From JAAELZ01 sp965237485 (GTDB lineage Bacteria; Pseudomonadota; Gammaproteobacteria; Arenicellales; Poriferihabitantaceae), in contig CBDEFQ010000009.1 in NCBI GenBank assembly GCA_965237485.1, forward strand, positions 186,001-250,000: a stretch of 64,000 nucleotides of DNA, read 5' to 3'. The position numbers and the translations under genes were made by a program. Positions 45,931 through 54,598 of the stretch are shown in pieces; the first letter of the stretch is position 1; the number at the start of each line of letters is the position of its first letter. The notes under the pieces were generated by a model that saw nothing but the letters and a program-made list of their open reading frames with translations, ran no database searches and was not told where the DNA came from.

Positions 45931-47267
45931 TGGCTAAGAAGTCAACAAACACTGCAGGTTTAATGGGCGGTTTAGGCGAGCTTAAGTCTCGCATACTGTT
46001 CATGCTCGGCGCGGTAGTGGTATTCCGTTTAGGAACGCACTTGCCGGTTCCCGGTGTAGACCCAAATGCGGTGGCTGCTATGTTTGAGCAAACACGTGGT
46101 TCCATTCTTGACATATTTAATATGTTTTCGGGTGGCGCGCTAAGTCGTTTGTCGATTTTTGCTCTCGGAGTAATGCCCTATATTTCAGCGTCGATCATCA
46201 TCCAAATGATGACAGCGGTTATTCCGCAGCTTAAACAGTTAAAGAAAGAGGGTGAAGCAGGGCGACGTAAAATCACACAGTACACGCGCTATTTCACAGC
46301 AGTATTGGCTATTTTTCAGGCGTTCGGTATCTCTATCGCGGTTCAGGCTCAACAAGTGGGCGGCGCTTCAGTAGTAGTGATTCCGGGCTTTGGTTTTCAG
46401 ATTATTATGGTGGCCTCGCTAGTGTGCGGCACGATGTTCTTGGTCTGGTTGGGCGAACAAGTTACCGAACGCGGTATCGGAAACGGTATTTCGTTGATTA
46501 TTTTCGCTTCTATCGTGTCTGGCTTACCCGCGGCGATTGGCGGCACTTTAGAGTTAGCGCGTAACGGACAGTTTGGCTTTGCTTTTGTTTTAGCCCTATT
46601 TGTTGGCGTACTAGCGATTACCTATTTTGTGGTTTACGTAGAGCGCGCGCAGCGCCGTATTCCAATTCATTACGCAAAGCGCATGCAAGGTCGCAAGATG
46701 GTGCAGGCGCAGCAAAGCTTTTTACCATTGAAGCTAAACATGGCCGGAGTTATTCCACCCATCTTTGCTTCGAGTATTATTTTGTTCCCTGCAAGTATAG
46801 GCTCTATGCTAGGTCAAGGAGAAGGCATGGGCTGGTTGCGAGATATAGCGACTACATTGCAGCCAGGGCAACCAGTCTATACTTTAATATATGCAGGAAT
46901 GATCATTTTCTTTTGTTTCTTCTATACGGCGTTGATATTTGACCCTAAAGAAATAGCAGATAATTTAAAACAGTCAGGCGCATTTGTGCCAGGCATTCGC
47001 CCTGGTCAGCAAACTACTAACTACATCGATGGCGTGGTTTCAAGGCTTACCCTAATTGGTGCTTTGTATATTACTTTTGTTTGTTTGATTCCTGAATTCT
47101 TGATCGTGAAATTTAGTGTGCCATTTTATTTTGGTGGCACTTCATTATTGATTATCGTCGTGGTGCTAATGGATTTAATCAATCAAGTACAGTCGCATTT
47201 GATGTCGCGTCAGTACGATAGCATATTAAAGAAATCAAGCGTCATGGGTGGCGCACGTCAGCGGTAA
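45930..47267 (+). CDS. secY: Preprotein translocase channel SecY
   Basis: The 445-residue inner-membrane channel has about ten helices. The plug region is near DIFNMFSGGALSRLSIFALG, followed by MPYISASIIIQMM and the cytoplasmic loop VYVERAQRRIPIHYAKRMQG. It forms the translocon with SecE, encoded about 26 kb upstream in the same direction. Translation is coupled to rplO. Confidence 0.99.
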   Translation: MAKKSTNTAGLMGGLGELKSRILFMLGAVVVFRLGTHLPVPGVDPNAVAAMFEQTRGSILDIFNMFSGGALSRLSIFALGVMPYISASIIIQMMTAVIPQLKQLKKEGEAGRRKITQYTRYFTAVLAIFQAFGISIAVQAQQVGGASVVVIPGFGFQIIMVASLVCGTMFLVWLGEQVTERGIGNGISLIIFASIVSGLPAAIGGTLELARNGQFGFAFVLALFVGVLAITYFVVYVERAQRRIPIHYAKRMQGRKMVQAQQSFLPLKLNMAGVIPPIFASSIILFPASIGSMLGQGEGMGWLRDIATTLQPGQPVYTLIYAGMIIFFCFFYTALIFDPKEIADNLKQSGAFVPGIRPGQQTTNYIDGVVSRLTLIGALYITFVCLIPEFLIVKFSVPFYFGGTSLLIIVVVLMDLINQVQSHLMSRQYDSILKKSSVMGGARQR

Positions 47268-47299
47268 CTTTAAAGAGATTTAAACCAGAGAGGTTTGTT

Positions 47300-47416
47300 A
47301 TGAAAGTTAGAGCATCAGTTAAAAAGATCTGTAGAAATTGCAAAGTGATACGCCGTAATGGCGTGGTGCGTGTTATTTGTAAAACAGACGCACGTCATAA
47401 GCAGCGTCAAGGCTAA
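47300..47416 (+). CDS. rpmJ: 50S ribosomal protein L36, zinc-binding form
   Basis: This 38-residue gene is easy to miss. It reads MKVRASVKKICRNCKVIRRN and ends CKTDARHKQRQG, with the Cys-Cys-Cys-His zinc ligands. AGAGAGG lies upstream. It occupies the usual place after secY. Confidence 0.98.
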   Translation: MKVRASVKKICRNCKVIRRNGVVRVICKTDARHKQRQG

Positions 47417-47474
47417 TCAAGCCTTGAGACAGATAATAGCAATTTCTAATTGTAGGATTCTTACAATTTTGATA

Positions 47475-47503
47475 CCATCGCGCGCCGCAATTTCGCGGAC
47501 GCA
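47475..47503 (+). promoter_or_regulatory. Possible promoter of the alpha operon
   Basis: In the 122-base rpmJ-rpsM gap there is a weak pair (an element near TTGTAG at 47451 or TTACAA at 47461, then GATACCAT near 47471) followed by a GC-rich discriminator-like GCGCGCCGC. It resembles the two better promoters of this window in its discriminator but is poor at -35. The extent given is approximate. Confidence 0.25.
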
Positions 47504-47538
47504 AATTATTTAGATAACATATAAAGAGACGAGTTCAA

Positions 47539-47895
47539 GTGGCACGAATTTCAGGCATAAATCTACCCGCTCATAAGCACACTGAGATTGGGTTAACACA
47601 TATATTCGGCATAGGCAGACCTCGCGCATTAACTATATGCGATGCAGCTGGAGTTGTTCCTTCTACCAAGATTAAAGATTTGACCGAAGACGAAGCTGAG
47701 AAGTTACGTCAAGAGGTGGCTAAGTTTGTAGTAGAGGGCGATCTTAGACGCGAAGTTTCTATGAACATCAAGCGTTTGATGGACATGGCTTCGTTTCGCG
47801 GAATTCGTCACCGCCGCGGGTTGCCTCTACGTGGGCAACGTACTAAAACTAATGCTAGGACACGTAAAGGTCCTCGCCGTCCCATAAAGAAATAA
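47539..47895 (+). CDS. rpsM: 30S ribosomal protein S13
   Basis: The 118-residue head protein starts at GTG 47539 (VARISGINLPAHKHTEIGL) and ends with the basic tail TKTNARTRKGPRRPIKK that reaches the P-site tRNA. First gene of the alpha group. Confidence 0.99.
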   Translation: MARISGINLPAHKHTEIGLTHIFGIGRPRALTICDAAGVVPSTKIKDLTEDEAEKLRQEVAKFVVEGDLRREVSMNIKRLMDMASFRGIRHRRGLPLRGQRTKTNARTRKGPRRPIKK

Positions 47896-47906
47896 GGCTT
47901 AGGATA

Positions 47907-48281
47907 ATGGCAAAAGCAAGTAAAGTTAAAAAGGTAGTTACTGAAGGCATCGCACATATCCACGCGACCTTTAATAATACCATTGTTACGATAACTGACC
48001 GTCATGGCAATGCCTTATGTTGGTCATCTGCAGGTCAAGCCGGGTTTAAAGGGTCTCGTAAGAGTACACCCTTTGCAGGTCAACGTGCTGCTGAGATGTG
48101 CGCCGAATCGGCTAAAGAATATGGTATTCAAGTTTTAGATGTATTGTTTAACGGCCCAGGGCCGGGACGTGAATCTGCAGCACGCGCATTGCAAGCGGCA
48201 GGTTTTGAAATTCAAAACTTGACTGATGTTACTCCACTTCCACACAACGGATGTCGCCCACCTAAGCGTCGTCGCGTTTAA
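47907..48281 (+). CDS. rpsK: 30S ribosomal protein S11
   Basis: The 124-residue platform protein has GIAHIHATFNNTIVTITDRH and VLFNGPGPGRESAARALQAA. It lies 11 bases after rpsM. Confidence 0.99.
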   Translation: MAKASKVKKVVTEGIAHIHATFNNTIVTITDRHGNALCWSSAGQAGFKGSRKSTPFAGQRAAEMCAESAKEYGIQVLDVLFNGPGPGRESAARALQAAGFEIQNLTDVTPLPHNGCRPPKRRRV

Positions 48282-48294
48282 TTAGGAACAGATA

Positions 48295-48918
48295 ATGGCT
48301 AGATATTTAGGTCCAAAATGTAAGTTAGCGCGGCGCGAAGGGACGGATTTGTTCCTCAAAAGCCCAGCCCGTTCCATTGAGTCAAAATGTAAATTCGACC
48401 GTCCCCCAGGTTTTAAAGCCGGTGCACGACGTCCAAGAACTACGGTATACGGTACCCAGCTTCGCGAAAAGCAGAAGATGCGCCGTATGTATGGCATTAT
48501 GGAAAAGCAGTTTGCTAGTTACTATAAAAAAGCAGCCGCAACTAAAGGTTCTACAGGCCATAACTTATGGCAATTGCTTGAGGCGCGGTTAGATAACGTT
48601 GTTTATCGTATGGGCTATGGTGTAACTCGCGCTGAATCACGTCAATTAGTCAGTCATAAAGCCATTTTGATTAACGGTCAAAGCGTAAACATCCCTTCAT
48701 ATCAAGTAAGCCCAGGGGATGTGGTTGAAGTTCGAGAGAAAGGCAAAAAGCAATTGCGCGTAACTTCTGCTATGGAAATCGCTGAGCAAATCGGTTTTGT
48801 TGAATGGGTAGAGGTCGACGTCGCCAAAGTATCTGGCGTTTTCACGGCACTACCAGAGAGAGATCAACTTCCGTCGGATATTCAAGAAGCACTAGTCGTT
48901 GCTTTGTACTCTAAGTAA
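48295..48918 (+). CDS. rpsD: 30S ribosomal protein S4
   Basis: The 207-residue assembly initiator has ARYLGPKCKLARREGTDLFL and an S4-type RNA-binding domain (RLDNVVYRMGYGVTRAESRQ). In E. coli S4 represses the alpha operon. Confidence 0.99.
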   Translation: MARYLGPKCKLARREGTDLFLKSPARSIESKCKFDRPPGFKAGARRPRTTVYGTQLREKQKMRRMYGIMEKQFASYYKKAAATKGSTGHNLWQLLEARLDNVVYRMGYGVTRAESRQLVSHKAILINGQSVNIPSYQVSPGDVVEVREKGKKQLRVTSAMEIAEQIGFVEWVEVDVAKVSGVFTALPERDQLPSDIQEALVVALYSK

Positions 48919-48950
48919 TCATTATTTAATTCTCTACACTAGGTTATAAA

Positions 48951-49937
48951 ATGCAAGATTTATCTTCGCTAGAATTCTTAAGGCCCCGTATTGTTGAAGT
49001 CAAAAATGACAAAGACAATGCTTGTCGTGTTGTTATTGAGCCTCTAGAGCGTGGTTTTGGCCATACTCTGGGCAATGCGATGCGCCGTATCCTAATTTCA
49101 TCTATTCCAGGCGCATCAGTTGTTTCTGTGAAGATTGATGGGGTGCTACATGAGTACTCAACCATCAAGGGTGTGCAAGAAGATGTTATGGACATCTTAC
49201 TTAACCTCAAAAGCCTTCCAGTTAAACTGAATGATCGTAATGAAGCTAAACTTACACTAAGTAAGAAAGGACCATGCGTGGTGACTGCTGCGGACATTAC
49301 GACTGAGCATGATGCTGAAATCATTGATCCAGATCGTTTCATTGCGACGGTTACCAAAGAAGGCAAATTGGACATGACATTGACCGTGCGTCAGGGTCGT
49401 GGCTATGAAACGGCTGCTTCGCGTAAGCAAAATGAGGAGTCTGAGGAAGTTGGTTTAATCCACCTAGATGCCTCGTATAGCCCAATCGACACAGTGTCTT
49501 ATCAAGTTGAAGATGCGCGTGTTGAGCAGCGCACCGACCTAGACCGGCTTATCATCGAGATGGAAACCAATGGTACGGTTGATCCGGAAGAGGCAATCAC
49601 CCGCGCTGCAACGATAATGCATGAACAAATTGCTACGTTCGTGAACCTTGAAGAATCGACGATTCAAGCGCCTGACGAAATTGAGCCTGAAATTGATCCT
49701 GGCTTGTTAAGCCCAGTCGACGATCTTGAGCTCACTGTGCGTTCAGCTAATTGCTTGAAAGCAGAAAATATTTATTACGTTGGTGATTTAGTGCAACGTA
49801 CAGAAACCGACCTGTTAAAGACGCCTAACCTAGGCAAAAAATCGTTAACTGAAATCAAAGATGTGTTGGCAGAACGTGGTTTCAACCTCGGGTCTAAACT
49901 CGAGAATTGGCCACCTGCTTCGATAGTAACTGAATAA
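48951..49937 (+). CDS. rpoA: RNA polymerase alpha subunit
   Basis: The 328-residue subunit has an N-terminal dimerisation domain (EPLERGFGHTLGNAMRRILI) and a C-terminal domain that contacts UP elements and activators (DDLELTVRSANCLKAENIYY then LGKKSLTEIKDVLAERG). Linker and length match E. coli. Confidence 0.99.
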   Translation: MQDLSSLEFLRPRIVEVKNDKDNACRVVIEPLERGFGHTLGNAMRRILISSIPGASVVSVKIDGVLHEYSTIKGVQEDVMDILLNLKSLPVKLNDRNEAKLTLSKKGPCVVTAADITTEHDAEIIDPDRFIATVTKEGKLDMTLTVRQGRGYETAASRKQNEESEEVGLIHLDASYSPIDTVSYQVEDARVEQRTDLDRLIIEMETNGTVDPEEAITRAATIMHEQIATFVNLEESTIQAPDEIEPEIDPGLLSPVDDLELTVRSANCLKAENIYYVGDLVQRTETDLLKTPNLGKKSLTEIKDVLAERGFNLGSKLENWPPASIVTE

Positions 49938-49954
49938 TTAAATAGGCTGTAGTA

Positions 49955-50383
49955 ATGCGACACCGTAAATCTGGTAGACAACTAAATCGAACTTCATCGC
50001 ACCGCAGCGCGATGTTTCGTAACATGGCTGCCTCTCTGCTTAAGCATGAGCAAATAAAAACGACAGTACCTAAAGCCAAAGAATTGCGCCGCGTTGTCGA
50101 GCCGATTATTACTTTAGCTAAAACCGCTTCTGTTGCTAATAGAAGGTTGGCTTTTTCTCGTCTGCGTGATCGAGAGATGGTGGTTAAGTTGTTTGATGAG
50201 ATAGGCCCTCACTTCGCTAGCAGAGGTGGTGGTTATACTCGCATACTCAAAGCCGGAAATCGTGTAAGCGACAACGCACCAATGGCTTATATGCAATTAG
50301 TTGATCGTGACATTGTTGCGGCTAAGGGTCTTGATCAAGTTGAGGAAGACGACGATGATGGGGATACAGAGGATGATGAGTAG
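49955..50383 (+). CDS. rplQ: 50S ribosomal protein L17 with acidic tail
   Basis: The 142-residue protein starts RHRKSGRQLNRTSSHRSAMF. The core ends near residue 122; an extra acidic tail of about 17 residues (QVEEDDDDGDTEDDE) follows, unusual for a ribosomal protein that is otherwise basic. Last gene of the cluster, followed by a terminator. Confidence 0.98.
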   Translation: MRHRKSGRQLNRTSSHRSAMFRNMAASLLKHEQIKTTVPKAKELRRVVEPIITLAKTASVANRRLAFSRLRDREMVVKLFDEIGPHFASRGGGYTRILKAGNRVSDNAPMAYMQLVDRDIVAAKGLDQVEEDDDDGDTEDDE

Positions 50384-50408
50384 CCTCTTCTCCCAATTGT
50401 GAAGCTCC

Positions 50409-50434
50409 AAAAAACACTCACACGAGTGTTTTTT
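50409..50434. terminator. Bidirectional terminator between rplQ and ampD
   Basis: The arms AAAAAACACTC and GAGTGTTTTTT form an 11-bp stem around ACAC, with A-runs and T-runs that serve both strands. Its last base overlaps the ampD stop codon, so it ends both the ribosomal cluster and ampD. Confidence 0.9.
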
Positions 50435-50976
50435 TATGCCGGAAGTCCTCGTCTATATCGCTTCCAATCAAAGCATGGTCCAGGGTCAGTTTTGCGCCCT
50501 GGAGAAATGTCACTATGACCGACGATGCGATCGACACTGGTATGTGGGTAGCTTTGTAGTAACTGCTTAGTTAGGTTGGTTAAAGACCTATACTGCGCTT
50601 CGGTGAAGGGCTTGGCGTCGCAGCCTTCGAGTTCGATCCCGACAGAAAAATCATTGACTTGTTGTTTGCCTAAGAATTCTGACTGCCCAGCATGCCAAGC
50701 CCGTTTGTCGGGCGATACAAACTGAATAAGGCTGCCACCGCGCTTGATATAAAAGTGCGCCGACACCTCTAGGTGGCATATCTCACAGAAATAGGGGTGC
50801 GCACTACCATCTAATTGATTGGTAAATAGCTGCTCTACAAAGTCTCCCCCAAATTGATCTGGCGGCAAGCTAATTGCATGAATGACGATCGTATCAATTC
50901 GCATTCCATCTGGCCGCTCGTCAAAATTTGGCGAGTTGATTATGAGATCGACATCAATTGCTGTGGTCGCTTTCAT
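50434..50976 (-). CDS. ampD: 1,6-anhydro-N-acetylmuramyl-L-alanine amidase AmpD
   Basis: This cytoplasmic zinc amidase cleaves the peptide from anhydro-muropeptides in wall recycling. The 180-residue protein has zinc ligands H33 (VIHAISLPP), H154 (GHSDISPGRK) and D164 (KTDPGPCFDW), at nearly the E. coli positions (34, 154, 164). The SVGIELEG block carries the conserved Glu. No signal peptide, as expected. It converges on rplQ and stands alone; no ampE follows. Confidence 0.95.
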   Translation of the reverse strand: MKATTAIDVDLIINSPNFDERPDGMRIDTIVIHAISLPPDQFGGDFVEQLFTNQLDGSAHPYFCEICHLEVSAHFYIKRGGSLIQFVSPDKRAWHAGQSEFLGKQQVNDFSVGIELEGCDAKPFTEAQYRSLTNLTKQLLQSYPHTSVDRIVGHSDISPGRKTDPGPCFDWKRYRRGLPA

Positions 50977-51224
50977 TTATCTATTTATATCAGTTATTTG
51001 CAGCAAACTGTGTTTCTAAAAGATTTTAGGTGCTTGATTGGTTTAGTGTTATATTCATGCGCCCCAGTTCGGGGATACGTTTTTTCAAAGCCCCACATTA
51101 TTATTGTTTACATAACTTAAGTACATGAAAAATTTTGCCGTAGATCAATGTCTTTGGAGTACAGCAGTAAAGAGGGTCTTAATTTCCCGCGTTTATCCAG
51201 TTAGTATTTTAGAACACTAAACCG

Positions 51225-52220
51225 ATGCAAAGGCCTATCACGCAAGAGACCCCCATCACATATGGCTTTTTGATGTTGGAAAACTTTTCTATGATTGGCT
51301 TTTCTGGCGCAATAGAAACCTTACGCCTTGCAAATCATATCACGCGCGATAGCCTATTTGACTGGATAACGGTGAGCTTAGATCGGGAAGCCGTGCGGGC
51401 CAGTAATGGGTTGCTCATTTCTGCCGACTGCGCCTTGAAAGAAGTGCCGCATGTTGAGGTATTGTTCGTATGTGGCGGCGTAAACCCCGCTAAGTGCTGG
51501 AGTCCAGAATTGGGGAGAGCACTGCAATCTATTGATAAGCGCGGCGGTGCGTTAGGCGCTTTATGCACGGGAGCGTATCAGTTAGCCAAAAGCGGTTTGT
51601 TAGATGGTGTACGGTGCACGCTTCACTGGGAAAACTTGGTGTCTACCCGCGAGGAGTTTCCAAAGGCGATGATTACCAGTGATATTTACGAAATTGATAA
51701 GAATCGCTATACCTGTGCTGGCGGTACCACGGCGATAGATTTGATGTTAGAGCTCATTAGCCGGTCGCACGGAAAAGAACTCGCTGCAGCGATATCAGAG
51801 GAAGCGGTGATTGATCGAATTCGTACTAAGGATGATCAACAGCGCATCCCTTTGCGTCAGCAAATTGGCACCAGTCAGCCTAAGTTGACAGAAGCGGTAA
51901 AGCTAATGGAGGCAAACTTAGAAGAGCCGATTAGCCCTGACGAATTGGCCGGCTACGTCGGTATTTCGCGTCGGCAGTTGGAGCGTTTGTTTCGAACTTA
52001 TTTAGACTGTACACCCTCGCGATACTACCTTGAATTGAGGCTACGAAATGCACGAATGCTGCTGTTACAAACTGAAAACTCAATAGTTGATATCTCGTTG
52101 ATGTGCGGCTTTATTTCCACACCGCACTTTAGTAAATGTTATCGAGAAATGTTTGGCTTGCCACCACGCGATGAGCGTCGCCGCCTTCTGACAGGGGCTG
52201 CATCATCGACACAAAGCTGA
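51225..52220 (+). CDS. GlxA/GbdR-type transcription regulator (DJ-1/PfpI-like + AraC HTH)
   Basis: A 331-residue regulator. Residues 12-190 form a DJ-1/PfpI (class I amidotransferase-like) sensor with the nucleophile-position C114 (GALCTGAYQLAKSGLLDG) and CTLHWENL. Residues ~220-318 form an AraC-type double HTH (SPDELAGYVGISRRQLERLF, then DISLMCGFISTPHFSKCYRE). GbdR and relatives of this build sense glycine betaine or similar quaternary amines and activate demethylation genes. It faces the corrinoid operon and its 3' end overlaps the activator gene by 82 bases, so it probably regulates that cluster (inference). Confidence 0.85.
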   Translation: MQRPITQETPITYGFLMLENFSMIGFSGAIETLRLANHITRDSLFDWITVSLDREAVRASNGLLISADCALKEVPHVEVLFVCGGVNPAKCWSPELGRALQSIDKRGGALGALCTGAYQLAKSGLLDGVRCTLHWENLVSTREEFPKAMITSDIYEIDKNRYTCAGGTTAIDLMLELISRSHGKELAAAISEEAVIDRIRTKDDQQRIPLRQQIGTSQPKLTEAVKLMEANLEEPISPDELAGYVGISRRQLERLFRTYLDCTPSRYYLELRLRNARMLLLQTENSIVDISLMCGFISTPHFSKCYREMFGLPPRDERRRLLTGAASSTQS

Positions 52221-54178
52221 GGTAAGTTAGGCAGTACCTTGCGCAAGTTAACGAAATCATGGTATTTGTGGGGTATACCCATCGCAGCGATAAAATAATC
52301 TTGAAACTTTGGCTCTATCGCAGTTTCAATTTTAATCATCTTAAGTACTTCATTCTCAATCTCGTTTCTCGCAGCAACATTTAATAGCGCAATACGCGCA
52401 CCGGTGCCAGCAGCGTTACCTACGGCGCGTACATTGTCTACATCGCAATCAGGGATCAAGCCCAGCGCCATGGCATACTTAGGGTCGATATGCGCTCCGA
52501 AGGCACCTGCGAGTTCTATACGTTCTATCTGCTTGATGCCAAGTTTATCCATCAGCAGTTCAATGCTGGCATGTAAAGTGGCCTTAGCAAACTGAATTGC
52601 TCGTATGTCGTTTTGGATGATAATGATGCCATTCTTTCCGTCGGTAACACGATAAGCAAGTGTCTTACCATTTTGAAAAAGATACTCAGTTTGCTCCGCT
52701 AAGTCAGCATTAAATACGCCGTCGTTAAGTACCAACCCAGATAAGTAAAGTTCTGCAACTGCTTCAATAATACCGGAGCCGCAAATTCCGGTAACACCAA
52801 TATCTTTAGTTTGCTCCGCAAAACCTGCTTCATCTGACCATAAGTCGCTGCCTATCACTTTGTACTTGGGCGCGTAAGTCACAGGGTCTACGCGCATGCG
52901 TTCAATAGCGCCCGGTGCTGCCCTTTGCCCATGTTCGATTTGTGCGCCTTCAAAAGCCGGTCCGGTTGGGCTGGATGCAGCGACCAGCTTTTCTGTGTTG
53001 CCCAAAACAATTTCAGCATTGGTGCCGATATCGACCACTAAGGTAATATCGGTTTTTTTGTAGGGGGCTTGCGATAATGTCGCCGCTGCCGCATCAGCAC
53101 CTACATGGCCTGCGATGCAGGGAAGAATATAAACCTGCGTACCGGGGTTAATATCGATGTCGAGATCACTGGCTTTGCAATGCACAGAGGATTGGGTGCT
53201 CAAGGCAAACGGAGCACCTCCCAATTCGACTGGGTTGATGCCCAGCAACAGGTGATGCATGATAGGGTTGCCCACCAACACCATGTCTAATATGGTGCTG
53301 GAATCTGCCCCAGATTGCTCAATTAACCGCTGTACTAGTACATTGATGGTCTCGCGTACCGCGGTTGTTAAATCAATTTCGCCGCCGGGGTTCATCATTA
53401 TATACGATACCCGGCTGATCACGTCTTCACCGTAGCGGATCTGCGGGTTCATCTGGCCGGTTGTGGCTAAGTTTTCGCCTGTATCTAGATCGCTAAGGTG
53501 GGCGGCGATGCTGGTAGAGCCCACATCAATGGCTATGCCATATAACTTGGCTTGTTTGCCAGGCCATACCGCTACGATCGATTCCTTATGCGCAATCGCA
53601 ACTGTGATTTGCCAATTGCCTTTACGTAGGGCAACTTGGATTTTTGCTAGGGTTAGCAGATCAATATCAATATTTTCTATGCCCGTTTCGAACTCAACTT
53701 GTTCTTGAATACGTTCGAGATCGCCAGTTTGATCATGCATGGAAGCCTCGGTGACATCGATGGTGACTAACTGAATAGCGGGAGCAGCCTCTACATTCAG
53801 CTTGCCGGCAGCTTTGCGCACTAACTGTTGTTGCACTTGGCTTTCAGGAGGAATATCGATAACGACATTGTCTTTGATATGTGCGTTACACGCTAGTCGA
53901 TAACCTTTTTCTAATTCTTTAGCGCTGAAATATGCGCGTTCGATCGAGGTGGGTTCGCTTAAATGGCTGCGTGATGAGCTAAAACCAAACTTGGCGAATT
54001 CGCCTTCGCTAACCAAAATTTTGCAGCGCCCACAAATACCATTGCCGCCGCAAACGGAATCTAGATCAGCACCGGTTTGTTGCGCGCTAGCGAGTAATGA
54101 AGTCTCCATACTGAATTCACCACGCAGGCCTGATGGGGTAAAGATTACTTGTGCGGTGCGGGGGCTGTCTTTATTCAA
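52139..54178 (-). CDS. Ferredoxin/ASKHA corrinoid activation protein (RACE-type, DUF4445)
   Basis: The 679-residue protein joins a plant-type [2Fe-2S] ferredoxin domain (C43, C49, C52, C97; VCGGNGICGRCKI) to a C-terminal ASKHA ATPase-like domain (AIDVGSTSIAAHL near 216, LVVDIGTNAEIVLG, TGICGSGIIEAVAELY). Proteins of this layout use ATP to drive reductive reactivation of Co(II) corrinoid proteins to Co(I). It is the last gene of the operon and should serve the corrinoid protein at 56529. The tail is Arg-rich (PVRRRRRSSRGGKPNISR), and its coding sequence overlaps the regulator gene on the other strand. Confidence 0.88.
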   Translation of the reverse strand: MNKDSPRTAQVIFTPSGLRGEFSMETSLLASAQQTGADLDSVCGGNGICGRCKILVSEGEFAKFGFSSSRSHLSEPTSIERAYFSAKELEKGYRLACNAHIKDNVVIDIPPESQVQQQLVRKAAGKLNVEAAPAIQLVTIDVTEASMHDQTGDLERIQEQVEFETGIENIDIDLLTLAKIQVALRKGNWQITVAIAHKESIVAVWPGKQAKLYGIAIDVGSTSIAAHLSDLDTGENLATTGQMNPQIRYGEDVISRVSYIMMNPGGEIDLTTAVRETINVLVQRLIEQSGADSSTILDMVLVGNPIMHHLLLGINPVELGGAPFALSTQSSVHCKASDLDIDINPGTQVYILPCIAGHVGADAAAATLSQAPYKKTDITLVVDIGTNAEIVLGNTEKLVAASSPTGPAFEGAQIEHGQRAAPGAIERMRVDPVTYAPKYKVIGSDLWSDEAGFAEQTKDIGVTGICGSGIIEAVAELYLSGLVLNDGVFNADLAEQTEYLFQNGKTLAYRVTDGKNGIIIIQNDIRAIQFAKATLHASIELLMDKLGIKQIERIELAGAFGAHIDPKYAMALGLIPDCDVDNVRAVGNAAGTGARIALLNVAARNEIENEVLKMIKIETAIEPKFQDYFIAAMGIPHKYHDFVNLRKVLPNLPQLCVDDAAPVRRRRRSSRGGKPNISR

Positions 54179-54584
54179 TGTTTTTTAAATCTGGTATAAG
54201 GTGAAAGTCGCTAGCGTCGCTGGTATAGATATTAAGCGTAGTCTTCAATCCAGTTGGTTGATCGATAGTACCCGCCATCACGCTGATTTCGCTACGCTGC
54301 GTATTGTCCCAAAATAAATTGCCGCCACATTGTTGGCAGAAGCCGCGTTGCACCCCTGGGGACGAGGTGAACCACTTTAAGGTCGCATCCTTAGTGATGT
54401 TTAAATCGGATTTCGCTACACGGGTTGCAGCCACAAAGTTACCGCCAGACTTTTGACATTGTGTGCAAAAGCAATTTACCACGTTGCGAATCTTACCCTT
54501 AATAAGGTAACTGACACCTCCACATAAGCACCCCCCCGTAACGCCGTCAGTTACTGTGTATTCTGTAGCACCAGTCGACTTCAT
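54171..54584 (-). CDS. GFA/CENP-V family zinc protein
   Basis: A 137-residue protein with the zinc-binding pattern of the glutathione-dependent formaldehyde-activating family: C19-x-C21, C38-x-C40-xx-C43 and C83-xx-C86. Family members are small beta-fold proteins; a few speed formaldehyde-glutathione adduct formation, most are uncharacterised. Its place between the methyltransferase and the activator, overlapping the latter by 8 bases, suggests a part in handling formaldehyde or one-carbon by-products (inference). Confidence 0.85.
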   Translation of the reverse strand: MKSTGATEYTVTDGVTGGCLCGGVSYLIKGKIRNVVNCFCTQCQKSGGNFVAATRVAKSDLNITKDATLKWFTSSPGVQRGFCQQCGGNLFWDNTQRSEISVMAGTIDQPTGLKTTLNIYTSDASDFHLIPDLKNIE

Positions 54585-54598
54585 GGGGGTTGTAACGC

